64,000 nucleotides of DNA. Source: Roseibacterium beibuensis. Its GTDB lineage: Bacteria > Pseudomonadota > Alphaproteobacteria > Rhodobacterales > Rhodobacteraceae. The notes under the pieces are model-generated. The model made no database searches and had not been told where the DNA came from. It saw only the letters and a program-made list of their open reading frames with translations. The DNA is taken from contig NZ_BAABHW010000002.1 in assembly GCF_039542305.1 (NCBI RefSeq), positions 806,001 through 870,000 of the forward strand, read 5' to 3'. The translations under genes and the position numbers were made by a program. Of this stretch, positions 25,025-32,877 are shown piece after piece (positions within the stretch are counted from its first letter, which is position 1; each line of letters begins with the position of its first letter).

Positions 25025-26460
25025 CCCAAAGCCTCGACAAGCGCGGCCTCGTGCCCGTGACCAAGGATCCACCCCTCGACCGGGTCGCCCTCGGCCAGCA
25101 GAGCATTCAACCGCTCCGGCGCAAGGCGCGACAAGGCCCGCGCCATCGACCGCACCTGCACGGCATCCAGAATGTCGCCGGGGCCAACCTGCGCCTTGAT
25201 CGCCTCATCGATCAGGCCGGGATAAAGCTCGGCCAGAACGATCGGCGCGTCGGCCGACTGAAACGGCGCCACCGCAAGGTCATCGCCATACCGCACCCGC
25301 AAGGCCTGCAAGCGCGGAATCCCCAAGAGCGCCTGCGACCCGACCGAGCCTGCACCCATGAGCTGAAAACAGGTCTTTGCGCGGGGGATCAACCGCTCGA
25401 TCCCGCGCCGCTCGTCGAAGGGGAACCCGGCATAGCTGGGTTTGTGGAACGGCAGGTCCGGGATCTCGCGCCCCTGCGGATGGCCCCAGAATGGCCCCTC
25501 CTGGCCGAACAACCGGTTCAAATCAGCCGCCACCTCGAAGCGGTTGTTGCCGTTGCGTTCATCATCCGCGATCCGGTCCGCCAGATCGGCCCAGATCGCC
25601 AGCGGATCATCCGAGCCGGTCACCGCCCGCCCGAAGCCCGTCGGATAGGCAAAGGGGAAATCGAACGCCGCCAGCACCCGGCGGCCGGCCCGCCTCTCGC
25701 CATCCAGAAGCCCCGTCAACCAGCGCGTCGCATGGGCACGCGTGCGGTGGTAGCTGCCCGCGATATGCCCATCCCGGACCATGCCGATATGGATCGCATC
25801 CTTGCTGGGTTTCGCAGGCGAAGGCGCGGCACGGGCCGACCAGTCGACCACGAGGATCGTGTCAAACGCCGTCGCCCGCGCCGTCAGCATCGCCTCGGCC
25901 TTTGCCAGATCTTCGGCTGTGTTCACGTTGAAGAACGCGTCCGCGTCGTCGAACCGCACGATCCGTGCTCCGACATTTTCTGCCCAGACCCGTACCTTGC
26001 GGGCCCCTTTTTCCAGCGCAGCACGTAGCTCGTCCCGCAAATCGACCGACCAGAGCCCTATGACCGGATGCAGTCCACCGTCTGTTTCCGCCACAACCGC
26101 CGGGGCTTGCACCGCTTCCAGGCGCGCGACCAGATCCCCCGGCAGAAAGGGTGTGTCGACAGCCACGGTAACGACGCGGTCTGCGCCACAAGCCGCCGCC
26201 CAATCCATCGCGGCCAGCACCCCCCCGAGCGGGCCCTGCCCCGGCATGGCATCAGGGATTACCGGCAGGCCAAGGGATCGATACAAACCGGGATCGGACG
26301 CATTCACGGCCAGCGCCGCACATTGCGACGCCATCCGACCTGCAACATGTGACACAAGCGGCCGCCCGGCGAGGCTCACAAAAGGTTTGCCCCCTCCAAG
26401 GCGCCGCCCTTCGCCCCCGGCAAGGATGACGCAAGGCATTCCGCTCATTTCAACCGCCAT
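25021..26460 (-). CDS. mobA: MobA-like molybdenum cofactor guanylyltransferase fused to RNase-H-fold-like domain
   Basis: A 479-residue protein with two parts. Residues 7-193 are a MobA nucleotidyltransferase: LAGGEGRRLGGGK at 13-25 for GTP binding, GPLGG near 76-80 and DTPFLP at 102-107 for metal. MobA adds GMP to molybdopterin. Residues about 199-479 begin ILVVDWSAR and contain AAFDFPFAYP, a pattern like the acidic strands of DUF429/RNase-H-fold proteins. Stand-alone MobA is about 190-200 residues, so this is a fusion. No stop or frameshift separates the halves. The start MAVEMSGM has alternatives a few codons downstream. It is coupled to the EamA gene. Confidence 0.8.
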   Translation of the reverse strand: MAVEMSGMPCVILAGGEGRRLGGGKPFVSLAGRPLVSHVAGRMASQCAALAVNASDPGLYRSLGLPVIPDAMPGQGPLGGVLAAMDWAAACGADRVVTVAVDTPFLPGDLVARLEAVQAPAVVAETDGGLHPVIGLWSVDLRDELRAALEKGARKVRVWAENVGARIVRFDDADAFFNVNTAEDLAKAEAMLTARATAFDTILVVDWSARAAPSPAKPSKDAIHIGMVRDGHIAGSYHRTRAHATRWLTGLLDGERRAGRRVLAAFDFPFAYPTGFGRAVTGSDDPLAIWADLADRIADDERNGNNRFEVAADLNRLFGQEGPFWGHPQGREIPDLPFHKPSYAGFPFDERRGIERLIPRAKTCFQLMGAGSVGSQALLGIPRLQALRVRYGDDLAVAPFQSADAPIVLAELYPGLIDEAIKAQVGPGDILDAVQVRSMARALSRLAPERLNALLAEGDPVEGWILGHGHEAALVEALG

Positions 26461-26551
26461 GACATGCCGTCATCCTCCGCATCACCATTGCGCGTTTGCA
26501 TCCCGCGCCGGACCGGTCTAACCCGCCGGAAACACAGGGGTAGACCACGTC

Positions 26552-27271
26552 ATGCCATCTGCCAATTCCCCTCGCGCCGCCTTCTGGCGCGGCGCGCGCG
26601 ATGCCGCGCCCTTCATCATCGTCGTCGTGCCCTTCGGCGCGCTCTTCGGCGTGGTCGGAACCGAGGCCGGTCTCGACCTCTGGCAGGTCATGGGCTTTTC
26701 CTTCCTCGTCATCGCCGGGGCCTCGCAATTCGCCGCCCTGCAACTGATGACCGAGAATGCGCCGGCCTTCGTCGCCGTCGCCTCGGCGCTGGCGGTGAAC
26801 CTGCGCATGGCGATGTATTCGGCCTCCCTCGCGCCACATCTCGGGGCCGCGCCGATCTGGAAACGCGCGCTGATCGCCTATCTAACCGTCGATCAGACCT
26901 ACGCGCTCGCCGTGCAACGCTACGAGGACGCGCCCAAAGCGCCCCTTGCAGAGAAGGTCGCCTTCTTCTTCGGCGCCTGCCTGCCCATTGTGCCGCTCTG
27001 GTATCTTGCCTCGCTCGCCGGGATCCTCGCCGGAAGCGCCATCCCCGCCGATTGGGGCCTCGATTTCATCGTGCCGATCACCTTCCTCGCCCTTGTCGCG
27101 CCCGGACTGCGCACGATGGCCCATGTCGCCGCCGCCCTCGCCGCGATCACCCTCGCGCTTCTCGCCGCCGGCCTTCCCTGGAACCTGGGACTGCTCGTCG
27201 GCGGCCTCGGCGGCATGATCGTCGGCGCCGAGGTCGAACGCCGCATGACCCGCGCGGGGACCTTCCAATGA
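26552..27271 (+). CDS. azlC: Branched-chain amino acid exporter large subunit AzlC
   Basis: A 239-residue membrane protein with about seven helices. The segment IIVVVPFGALFGVVGTEAGL and the FLVIAGASQFAALQL helix are typical of AzlC, which with AzlD exports branched-chain amino acids and analogues. The stop overlaps the azlD start by 4 bases. A same-strand ORF in another frame covering this gene is a shadow; only its 3' end is the real azlD. Confidence 0.9.
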   Translation: MPSANSPRAAFWRGARDAAPFIIVVVPFGALFGVVGTEAGLDLWQVMGFSFLVIAGASQFAALQLMTENAPAFVAVASALAVNLRMAMYSASLAPHLGAAPIWKRALIAYLTVDQTYALAVQRYEDAPKAPLAEKVAFFFGACLPIVPLWYLASLAGILAGSAIPADWGLDFIVPITFLALVAPGLRTMAHVAAALAAITLALLAAGLPWNLGLLVGGLGGMIVGAEVERRMTRAGTFQ

Positions 27272-27594
27272 ATTTCACCGATGCCGAGATCTGGGGGATC
27301 ATCGCCGCGCTTGGCGCGGGCACGTTCCTGATCCGCTTCTCCTTCCTCGGGCTGATCGGGGACCGGCCTTTGCCCGAGTGGCTGCTGCGGCACCTGCGCT
27401 ACACGCCGGTCGCCATCCTTCCGGCCCTTGTCGCGCCGCTTGTCGTCTGGCCCGAAGCCACCGGGGGGCAACCGGACCCGACACGCCTAGGCGCGGCCGC
27501 CGTGACGATCACGGTGGGCTACATCCTCAAAAGCCCGCTTTGGGCCATCGTCAGCGGCATCGCCGCCTTCCTCGCCCTCGGCGCGCTGTTCTGA
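27268..27594 (+). CDS. azlD: Branched-chain amino acid exporter small subunit AzlD
   Basis: The 108-residue partner of AzlC, with four hydrophobic segments and the family pattern GTFLIRFSFL near 19-28 and RYTPVAILPAL near 44-54. The ATG at 27268 forms an ATGA overlap with azlC and is the natural start; the open frame upstream is antisense-like shadow sequence within azlC. Confidence 0.9.
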   Translation: MNFTDAEIWGIIAALGAGTFLIRFSFLGLIGDRPLPEWLLRHLRYTPVAILPALVAPLVVWPEATGGQPDPTRLGAAAVTITVGYILKSPLWAIVSGIAAFLALGALF

Positions 27595-27629
27595 TCCATC
27601 TTTATCCCGGCAAATATGCTCGGGGGAGC

Positions 27630-27679
27630 GCGAGGGGGCAGACAGCCCCCTCGCACGGGTCGCCTGCGTCAGCAGGCGA
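27630..27679. terminator. Tandem hairpins between convergent azlD and the Lrp-type gene
   Basis: Two perfect inverted repeats follow one another: GCGAGGGGGC (27630-27639) with GCCCCCTCGC (27645-27654), loop AGACA; then TCGCCTGC (27660-27667) with GCAGGCGA (27672-27679), loop GTCA. They fill the gap between two stop codons. Lack of a T-run suggests they act in both directions or as stabilisers. The preceding CCCGGCAAATATGCTCGGG resembles intergenic sequence common in Rhodobacterales. Confidence 0.6.
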
Positions 27680-27685
27680 AACCCC

Positions 27686-28168
27686 TCAAACCGGCAAAGC
27701 GGTCGTCTTGAACACCGTTTTCAACGCGAAACTCGACTGCATCTGCGCCACCCCGGGCAGGCGGGCGAGCGATTGGCGATGGATCCGCGCGAAATCCTCG
27801 GAATCGCGCGCCACGACCTTCAGCATGTAGTCCGCCGTGCCCGCCATCAGGTGACATTCCAAAACGTCCGGCACCCGTGCCACGGCTTTTTCGAAAGCGT
27901 CGAGGATCTCGTCCGATTGCCCCTGCAAGCTGATCTCGACGAAAACCGTTGTCACCCGCCCCACGGCCCTCGGGTTCAGCAGCGCCACGTAATCGCGGAT
28001 CACCCCGGCCGCTTCCAGCCGTTGCACCCGCCTGTGACAGGCCGAAGGGGACAGATGTACCTTGTCGCTCAACTCGGCATGAGTCATCCTTCCATCGCGC
28101 TGCAATACGCGCAGGATCGCACGGTCCATATCGTCCAAGTCCGGAAAAGCGCGGGTTTCTTGCGCCAT
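27686..28168 (-). CDS. Lrp/AsnC-family transcriptional regulator
   Basis: A 160-residue regulator with an N-terminal winged helix-turn-helix (MDRAILRVLQRDGRMTHAELSDKVHLSPSACHRR pattern, about residues 14-48) and a C-terminal ligand-binding RAM/AsnC domain ending in FALKTVFKTTALPV. The ATG at 28168 follows AGGAGA, so it is preferred over an in-frame ATG 10 codons upstream. It is divergent from alanine dehydrogenase, and regulators in this position typically control ald in response to alanine or leucine. Confidence 0.92.
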   Translation of the reverse strand: MAQETRAFPDLDDMDRAILRVLQRDGRMTHAELSDKVHLSPSACHRRVQRLEAAGVIRDYVALLNPRAVGRVTTVFVEISLQGQSDEILDAFEKAVARVPDVLECHLMAGTADYMLKVVARDSEDFARIHRQSLARLPGVAQMQSSFALKTVFKTTALPV

Positions 28169-28283
28169 TACGCTCTCCTGTCGAAAATTCGTGCGCAACC
28201 TATGCCAGATACCGGGCAGGTTTCAAAGCATGTGATCGTGGTTTGAGAAATGATGGGTTCAGACAGACGGAAGGGGAGGTTCC
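28169..28283. promoter_or_regulatory. Divergent control region of the Lrp-type gene and ald
   Basis: This 115-base gap holds the start signals of both genes: AGGAGA for the regulator and AAGGGGAGG for ald. Its middle is more AT-rich than its flanks and should hold both promoters and Lrp-family binding sites, but I cannot assign a specific site. Confidence 0.5.
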
Positions 28284-29402
28284 ATGCTGATCGGTTGCCC
28301 GAAAGAGATCAAACCGCAGGAATACCGCGTAGGCTTGACGCCCGCTGCGGCGAACGAGGCCATCGCCCACGGGCACAGCGTCCTGATCGAGACAGGCGCA
28401 GGCGCAGGCGCGGGCTTCGAAGATGACGATTACCGCGCGATTGACGCCGAGATCGTTGAAACCGCGGAGGAGGTGTTCGAGCGCGCCGAGATGATCGTAA
28501 AGGTCAAGGAACCGCAGGCCGTCGAGCGCAAGCGGCTGCGCGCGGGCCAGATCCTGTTCACCTATCTCCACCTCGCGCCCGACCCGGACCAGACACATGA
28601 CCTGCTGAACAGCGGTGTGACCGCCATCGCCTACGAAACCGTCACGGCCCCCACCGGCGGACTGCCGTTACTCGCGCCCATGTCAGAGGTCGCGGGCAAA
28701 CTCGCGCCCCAGATGGGCGCCTGGGCGCTGCAAAAGGCAAATGGAGGGCGCGGTGTTCTGTTGGGCGGTGTGCCGGGTGTTGCGCCAGCGCGGGTCCTCG
28801 TGATCGGCGGCGGGGTTGTCGGAACGCAGGCCGCGCGCGTCGCGGCCGGGATGGGGGCCGAGGTCACCGTGCTCGACCGCTCCCTTCCGCGCCTGCGCGA
28901 GCTCGACGACCTGTTCCGCGCTGAATTTCGCACCGGCTATGCCAGCGCCGAAGCGGTGGCCGAGGCCCTGCCGACAGCCGACATGGTCATCGGCGCTGTC
29001 CTGGTCCCCGGTGCCGCCGCGCCCAAACTGGTCAGCCGCGCGCAACTGACCAGCATGCAGCACGGCGCGGTCTTGGTGGATGTCGCGATCGACCAGGGCG
29101 GGTGTTTCGAAACCTCGCACGCCACGACGCATAAGGACCCGATCTACGACGTCGACGCCATCATTCACTACTGCGTCGCCAACATGCCCGGCGCGGTTGC
29201 CCGTACCTCTACGCGGGCGCTCGGCAATGCGACCATGCCCTTCATGTTGGATATCGCCGACAAGGGCTGGCGGCAGGCCTGCATCGACGATCCGCATCTG
29301 CGGGCCGGCCTGAACACCCACGAGGGCAAGCTGACGAATTACGAGGTTGGCAAGGCCCTCGGGATCGACGTGACCTCGCCCAGCCTGATCGTGAAGAATT
29401 GA
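28284..29402 (+). CDS. ald: Alanine dehydrogenase
   Basis: Catalyses NAD-dependent, reversible deamination of L-alanine to pyruvate and ammonium. The 372-residue length is normal. The opening MLIGCPKEIKPQEYRVGLTP places substrate-binding Arg15; Lys73-75 region (VKVKEPQ) and the NAD-binding GGGVVG loop near 175-180 follow. A strong ribosome-binding site (AAGGGGAGG) precedes the ATG. The divergent Lrp-type gene is the probable regulator. Confidence 0.95.
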   Translation: MLIGCPKEIKPQEYRVGLTPAAANEAIAHGHSVLIETGAGAGAGFEDDDYRAIDAEIVETAEEVFERAEMIVKVKEPQAVERKRLRAGQILFTYLHLAPDPDQTHDLLNSGVTAIAYETVTAPTGGLPLLAPMSEVAGKLAPQMGAWALQKANGGRGVLLGGVPGVAPARVLVIGGGVVGTQAARVAAGMGAEVTVLDRSLPRLRELDDLFRAEFRTGYASAEAVAEALPTADMVIGAVLVPGAAAPKLVSRAQLTSMQHGAVLVDVAIDQGGCFETSHATTHKDPIYDVDAIIHYCVANMPGAVARTSTRALGNATMPFMLDIADKGWRQACIDDPHLRAGLNTHEGKLTNYEVGKALGIDVTSPSLIVKN

Positions 29403-29475
29403 CCTGACCGCGACGGAACCCTTCGGCGGATACGTGGACCAGTATTGCCACCCGCATCCCGCCGGAGTTTGCCAA

Positions 29476-30081
29476 ATGTTGAACCGTCTTTCCCCGTATT
29501 GGCTTTGGGCCTTGCTCAGCCTTCCCCCGGTGCTCTGGAGCTACGAGGCGATGACCTCGACCAATGAGCGCATCATCCACATCCTCGTACACCCGACCGG
29601 CGAATGGGCGGCGCGCCTCCTGATCGTCACGATGATGGCGACGCCGCTGATGCTGCTGTTCAAGGGCTGGCGCGGGCCGCGCTGGTTGCGCAAGAACCGC
29701 CGTTACCTTGGCGTTGCGGCCTTTGGCTATGCCGCGCTCCACACGGTGTTCTACCTGATCGACAAGGGCAGCATGACCCGTGTTCTGGGTGAGTTGGAGC
29801 GCACCTATATCTGGGCGGGCTGGATCGCCTTCCTGATCTTTGTCCCGCTGGCCATCACCTCCATGGACTACGCGCAGCGCCTGATGGGCAAGCACTGGAA
29901 AACGCTGCAACGCACCACCTATGGCGCGGCTGTGTTCACGCTGGTGCACTGGGCCGCGTTGCATGACTGGGGCCATCCCGGCGCCGCGATCGTCCATTTC
30001 GCGCCGCTCATCGCGCTTGAGGCCTATCGCGTCTGGTACTGGCACCTGCGCCCTCGGAGCCCACGCCTGGCAAACGCCTGA
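29476..30081 (+). CDS. MsrQ-like ferric-reductase-domain membrane haem protein
   Basis: A 201-residue protein with about six helices and the histidines expected for haem ligation: HILVHPTGEWA near 34-44, AALHTVFYL near 94-102, and the LVHWAALHDWGH segment near 155-166. The topology fits the ferric reductase-like transmembrane family, where MsrQ passes quinol electrons to the periplasmic methionine sulfoxide reductase MsrP. No msrP gene is adjacent, so the partner is unknown. The ATG at 29476 is chosen because it directly precedes the first helix. Confidence 0.75.
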   Translation: MLNRLSPYWLWALLSLPPVLWSYEAMTSTNERIIHILVHPTGEWAARLLIVTMMATPLMLLFKGWRGPRWLRKNRRYLGVAAFGYAALHTVFYLIDKGSMTRVLGELERTYIWAGWIAFLIFVPLAITSMDYAQRLMGKHWKTLQRTTYGAAVFTLVHWAALHDWGHPGAAIVHFAPLIALEAYRVWYWHLRPRSPRLANA

Positions 30082-30100
30082 GGTCCCTGACAGAACCCAA

Positions 30101-30134
30101 AACAGGCCCGCGACTTCCGGCGGGCCTGTTCTTT
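30101..30134. terminator. Rho-independent terminator between MsrQ-like gene and mscL
   Basis: A perfect 11-bp stem (AACAGGCCCGC 30101-30111; GCGGGCCTGTT 30120-30130) with an 8-base loop, followed by TCTTT on the plus strand. On the minus strand the stem is followed by TTGGGTT. It lies between convergent genes and probably serves both. Confidence 0.85.
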
Positions 30135-30148
30135 GCACGCCAGATGCA

Positions 30149-30583
30149 TCAATTCGTTTTCAGCGCGTCACGGATTTCCAACAGGACTTCCAACTCGGTC
30201 GGGCCTTTCGGCGTCTCGGCCTCGGTGCCGGCGTCCTCAGCCTCTTTCGCGGTCGCTTCCTTGATGCGGTTCACCATCTTCACCAGCATGAAGACAACGA
30301 AAGCCACGATCAGGAAGTTGATCACCGCCATGATGAAATTGCCGATCGCAAAGACCGGCGCACCGGCCTCCTGCGCGGCGGCAAGCGACGCGTAGCTTTC
30401 ACCATCAAACGAATAGAACCAGCCCGAGAAATCGATACCGCCGGTAAAAAGCGCGATGATCGGGTTGATGAGGTCGCCCACGAGCGACGTGACGATCGCG
30501 GTGAAGGCCGCACCGATGATTATGCCCACGGCCATGTCCATGACGTTGCCGCGCGCGATGAAATCCCTGAACTCGTTGAGCAT
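30149..30583 (-). CDS. mscL: Large-conductance mechanosensitive channel MscL
   Basis: Pentameric channel that opens at high membrane tension to release solutes during osmotic downshock. 144 residues is typical. The opening MLNEFRDFIARGNVMDMAVGIIIGAAFTAIV matches the family's N-terminal amphipathic helix and first membrane helix; the second helix (IMAVINFLIVAFVVFMLVK) is near 83-101. The C-terminal helix is charged. The ATG at 30583 fits this exactly; the longer frame upstream is arginine-rich intergenic sequence. Confidence 0.95.
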   Translation of the reverse strand: MLNEFRDFIARGNVMDMAVGIIIGAAFTAIVTSLVGDLINPIIALFTGGIDFSGWFYSFDGESYASLAAAQEAGAPVFAIGNFIMAVINFLIVAFVVFMLVKMVNRIKEATAKEAEDAGTEAETPKGPTELEVLLEIRDALKTN

Positions 30584-30690
30584 TTGATCGTTTCCTTGGT
30601 TCCTGTTGCCCCGGTGGCCGGACCTTCGCCCGCCCCACCCGCGACGGAGTGTAGCACCCGACAATCGAACAGTTGCAAGGAAAATGGGGT

Positions 30691-32295
30691 TCAGACGCCA
30701 GCGCGGATCATGTCGGCGGCCTTTTCCGCGATCATCACCGTCGGCGCGTTCGTGTTGCCTCCGACGATGCGCGGCATCACCGAGGCATCGACAACGCGCA
30801 GCCCTTCAATGCCGTTCAGCCGCAGATCGGGGGCCACAACCACCTCGGCATCATCGCCCATCCGGCAGGTCCCGACAGGGTGATAAATCGTGTCGGCCCG
30901 GGCGCGAATATCGGCTTCGAGCGCGGCATCGCTGCCATCGTTGGGATAAAGCCGCTTGCCCCGCCACGGTGCCAGCGCCTCGGCCCCCAGAATCGTATCG
31001 AGTTGCCGGGCGGCCTTGATCATCACCGCAACGTCACGCGGGTCGGACAGGAATTTCGGGTCGATCCGGGGCGGAGAGCCGGGCCGCCTACTGCTCAGCC
31101 CGACCTCGCCCCGCGAATGGGGATAGAGCGCGCAGATATGGGCCGAGAAACCGTCCGCGCCATGCAGTTTGCGCATGTGCTGATCGACGATCCCGATCAC
31201 GAAATGGATTTGCAGATCGGCATGGGAGAGCGCCGGATCGGATTTCAGGAATGCCCCGCCCTCGGCCATGGGCGACGCAAACAGCCCCTCGCCCGTCTTG
31301 CGCCACCGTAGCGCGGCCTTGCCCAAGCGGCCCAAGCCACGCGGGTTGAGCCCGACAACATCGCGCCGGGGCGAGCGGTAGGAGATGACGTGATCGAGAT
31401 GGTCCTGAAGGTTCTTTCCGACGCCTTCGGATACATGCACCGGGTCGATGCCGTGGGCGCGCAACTCGTCCTCCGGCCCGACCCCGGAGAGCATCAGGAT
31501 CTGCGGTGAGCCGAACGCTCCAGCCGACAGGATCACGTCACGACGCGCCCGGATGGCGTGCCGACGTCCCTTGCGGCGCACTTTGATACCAGTCGCGCGG
31601 CCATCCTCGATCACCACCTTCTCGACGAGCGTGCGCGTCAGAACCGTGAGGTTGGATCGCCCCATCGCCGGGAACAAGTAGGCCGCCGCGACAGAGCATC
31701 TTTCCCCTGCCTGCGGCCCGTCGTGGAACTGCGTGACATGGTAAAGGCCCGCCCCATCCGGCGCGCCTTCATTGAAATCGTCACACCGCGGGATCTGGCA
31801 TTGCTCGCAGGCGTCAACGAACGCGCGGCTGATCTTGCGCGGCGCGGATTGGGCGCGCACCTGCAAGGGGCCATCCGCGCCGTGGTGCGGCCCAGCCCCG
31901 CCTTGAAAGCCTTCAGCGCGCAGGAACAGGGGCTTCACGCACTCCCAATCCCAGCCGTCGCAGCCAAGATCGGCCCAGTGGTCGTAATCTGCCGGGTTGC
32001 CCCGGACGTAGAGCATCGCGTTGATGGCAGATGAGCCGCCCAAGGCTTTGCCACGCGGCTGGAACCCGCGCCGCCCGTTCAAGCCCGGCTGCGGAACCGT
32101 CTGAAATGCCCAGTTGTTGATGCGCGGTCGGCCCGACACCATCGTGGCCACCAGTGCCGGTGCGCGGATGAAGATGTCACGCCCGCCACCGCCCGCCTCG
32201 ACCAGGATGACCGAGGTGTTCGGGTTTTCGGACAAGCGCGCGGCCAAGACGCAACCCGCGCTGCCGCCGCCAACGATGACGTATTCCGCCTCCAT
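30691..32295 (-). CDS. GMC-family FAD oxidoreductase (choline dehydrogenase-like)
   Basis: A 534-residue flavoprotein with the FAD-binding GGGSAG at 9-14, the GMC signature GKALGGSSAINAMLYVRG near 76-93, and the C-terminal HPVGTCRMGDD containing the conserved active-site histidine. Members oxidise choline, alkanols or aryl alcohols. Rhodobacterales carry many GMC paralogues and no bet genes lie nearby, so the substrate is undetermined. The ATG at 32295 begins the Rossmann strand directly; an ATG 12 codons upstream is possible. Confidence 0.87.
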   Translation of the reverse strand: MEAEYVIVGGGSAGCVLAARLSENPNTSVILVEAGGGGRDIFIRAPALVATMVSGRPRINNWAFQTVPQPGLNGRRGFQPRGKALGGSSAINAMLYVRGNPADYDHWADLGCDGWDWECVKPLFLRAEGFQGGAGPHHGADGPLQVRAQSAPRKISRAFVDACEQCQIPRCDDFNEGAPDGAGLYHVTQFHDGPQAGERCSVAAAYLFPAMGRSNLTVLTRTLVEKVVIEDGRATGIKVRRKGRRHAIRARRDVILSAGAFGSPQILMLSGVGPEDELRAHGIDPVHVSEGVGKNLQDHLDHVISYRSPRRDVVGLNPRGLGRLGKAALRWRKTGEGLFASPMAEGGAFLKSDPALSHADLQIHFVIGIVDQHMRKLHGADGFSAHICALYPHSRGEVGLSSRRPGSPPRIDPKFLSDPRDVAVMIKAARQLDTILGAEALAPWRGKRLYPNDGSDAALEADIRARADTIYHPVGTCRMGDDAEVVVAPDLRLNGIEGLRVVDASVMPRIVGGNTNAPTVMIAEKAADMIRAGV

Positions 32296-32344
32296 GCCCG
32301 CGACACTGGCGCGCCGGGGCGTGCACGCCAAGCGGAACCGTGCG

Positions 32345-32788
32345 TCAGCCTGGCAGTTTACCGGTCAGGACGTAGCGCAGAACCTCGACCACCTGGCGCG
32401 GCTCTTCGGCCACGGCGAGAGCGGCGGCGTGGACCTCTTTCAACGCATGCTGATGCTCGGGCATGGACAGGACGATCATCGGCTTGCCCAGCGCCGCCGC
32501 GTAGCCCGCGTCGAAGGCCGCGTTCCACTGCTTGTATTTCTCGCCGAAGCGGACGACGACAACATCGGCATTCTCGATCCCGTGACGCGTGCGGATGGCA
32601 TTCACCATCGCGCCCTTGTGGTCGTGCCAATACTTGTTGGGCTCTTCCCCCAGGATCGCGACTCCGCAATCATCGCTTGCCGTATGATCGGTAACGGGGC
32701 CCGAGAAGGTCACGTCCAGATCTTGCGCGCCTTCAACGATCTGCTCGCGCCAATCGGTATGGATCTCGCCCGAAAGGTAAACCTTCAT
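32345..32788 (-). CDS. YtoQ family protein
   Basis: The 147-residue protein begins MKVYLSGEIHTDWR and includes GPVTDHTASDDCG and NKYWHDHKGAMVNAIRTR, the recognisable core of the YtoQ family, whose fold resembles nucleoside 2-deoxyribosyltransferases; the function is not established. The ATG at 32788 has AAGGGA at a good distance; an ATG three codons upstream sits too close to it. Confidence 0.82.
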   Translation of the reverse strand: MKVYLSGEIHTDWREQIVEGAQDLDVTFSGPVTDHTASDDCGVAILGEEPNKYWHDHKGAMVNAIRTRHGIENADVVVVRFGEKYKQWNAAFDAGYAAALGKPMIVLSMPEHQHALKEVHAAALAVAEEPRQVVEVLRYVLTGKLPG

Positions 32789-32877
32789 GTCTCGCATCCC
32801 TTATCTGTGGTTCCGCCCAAAAAGATAAGGCGCGGCTGCTGACGAGCAAACCGCGCCCTACCACGTCCCGTGCGCAC

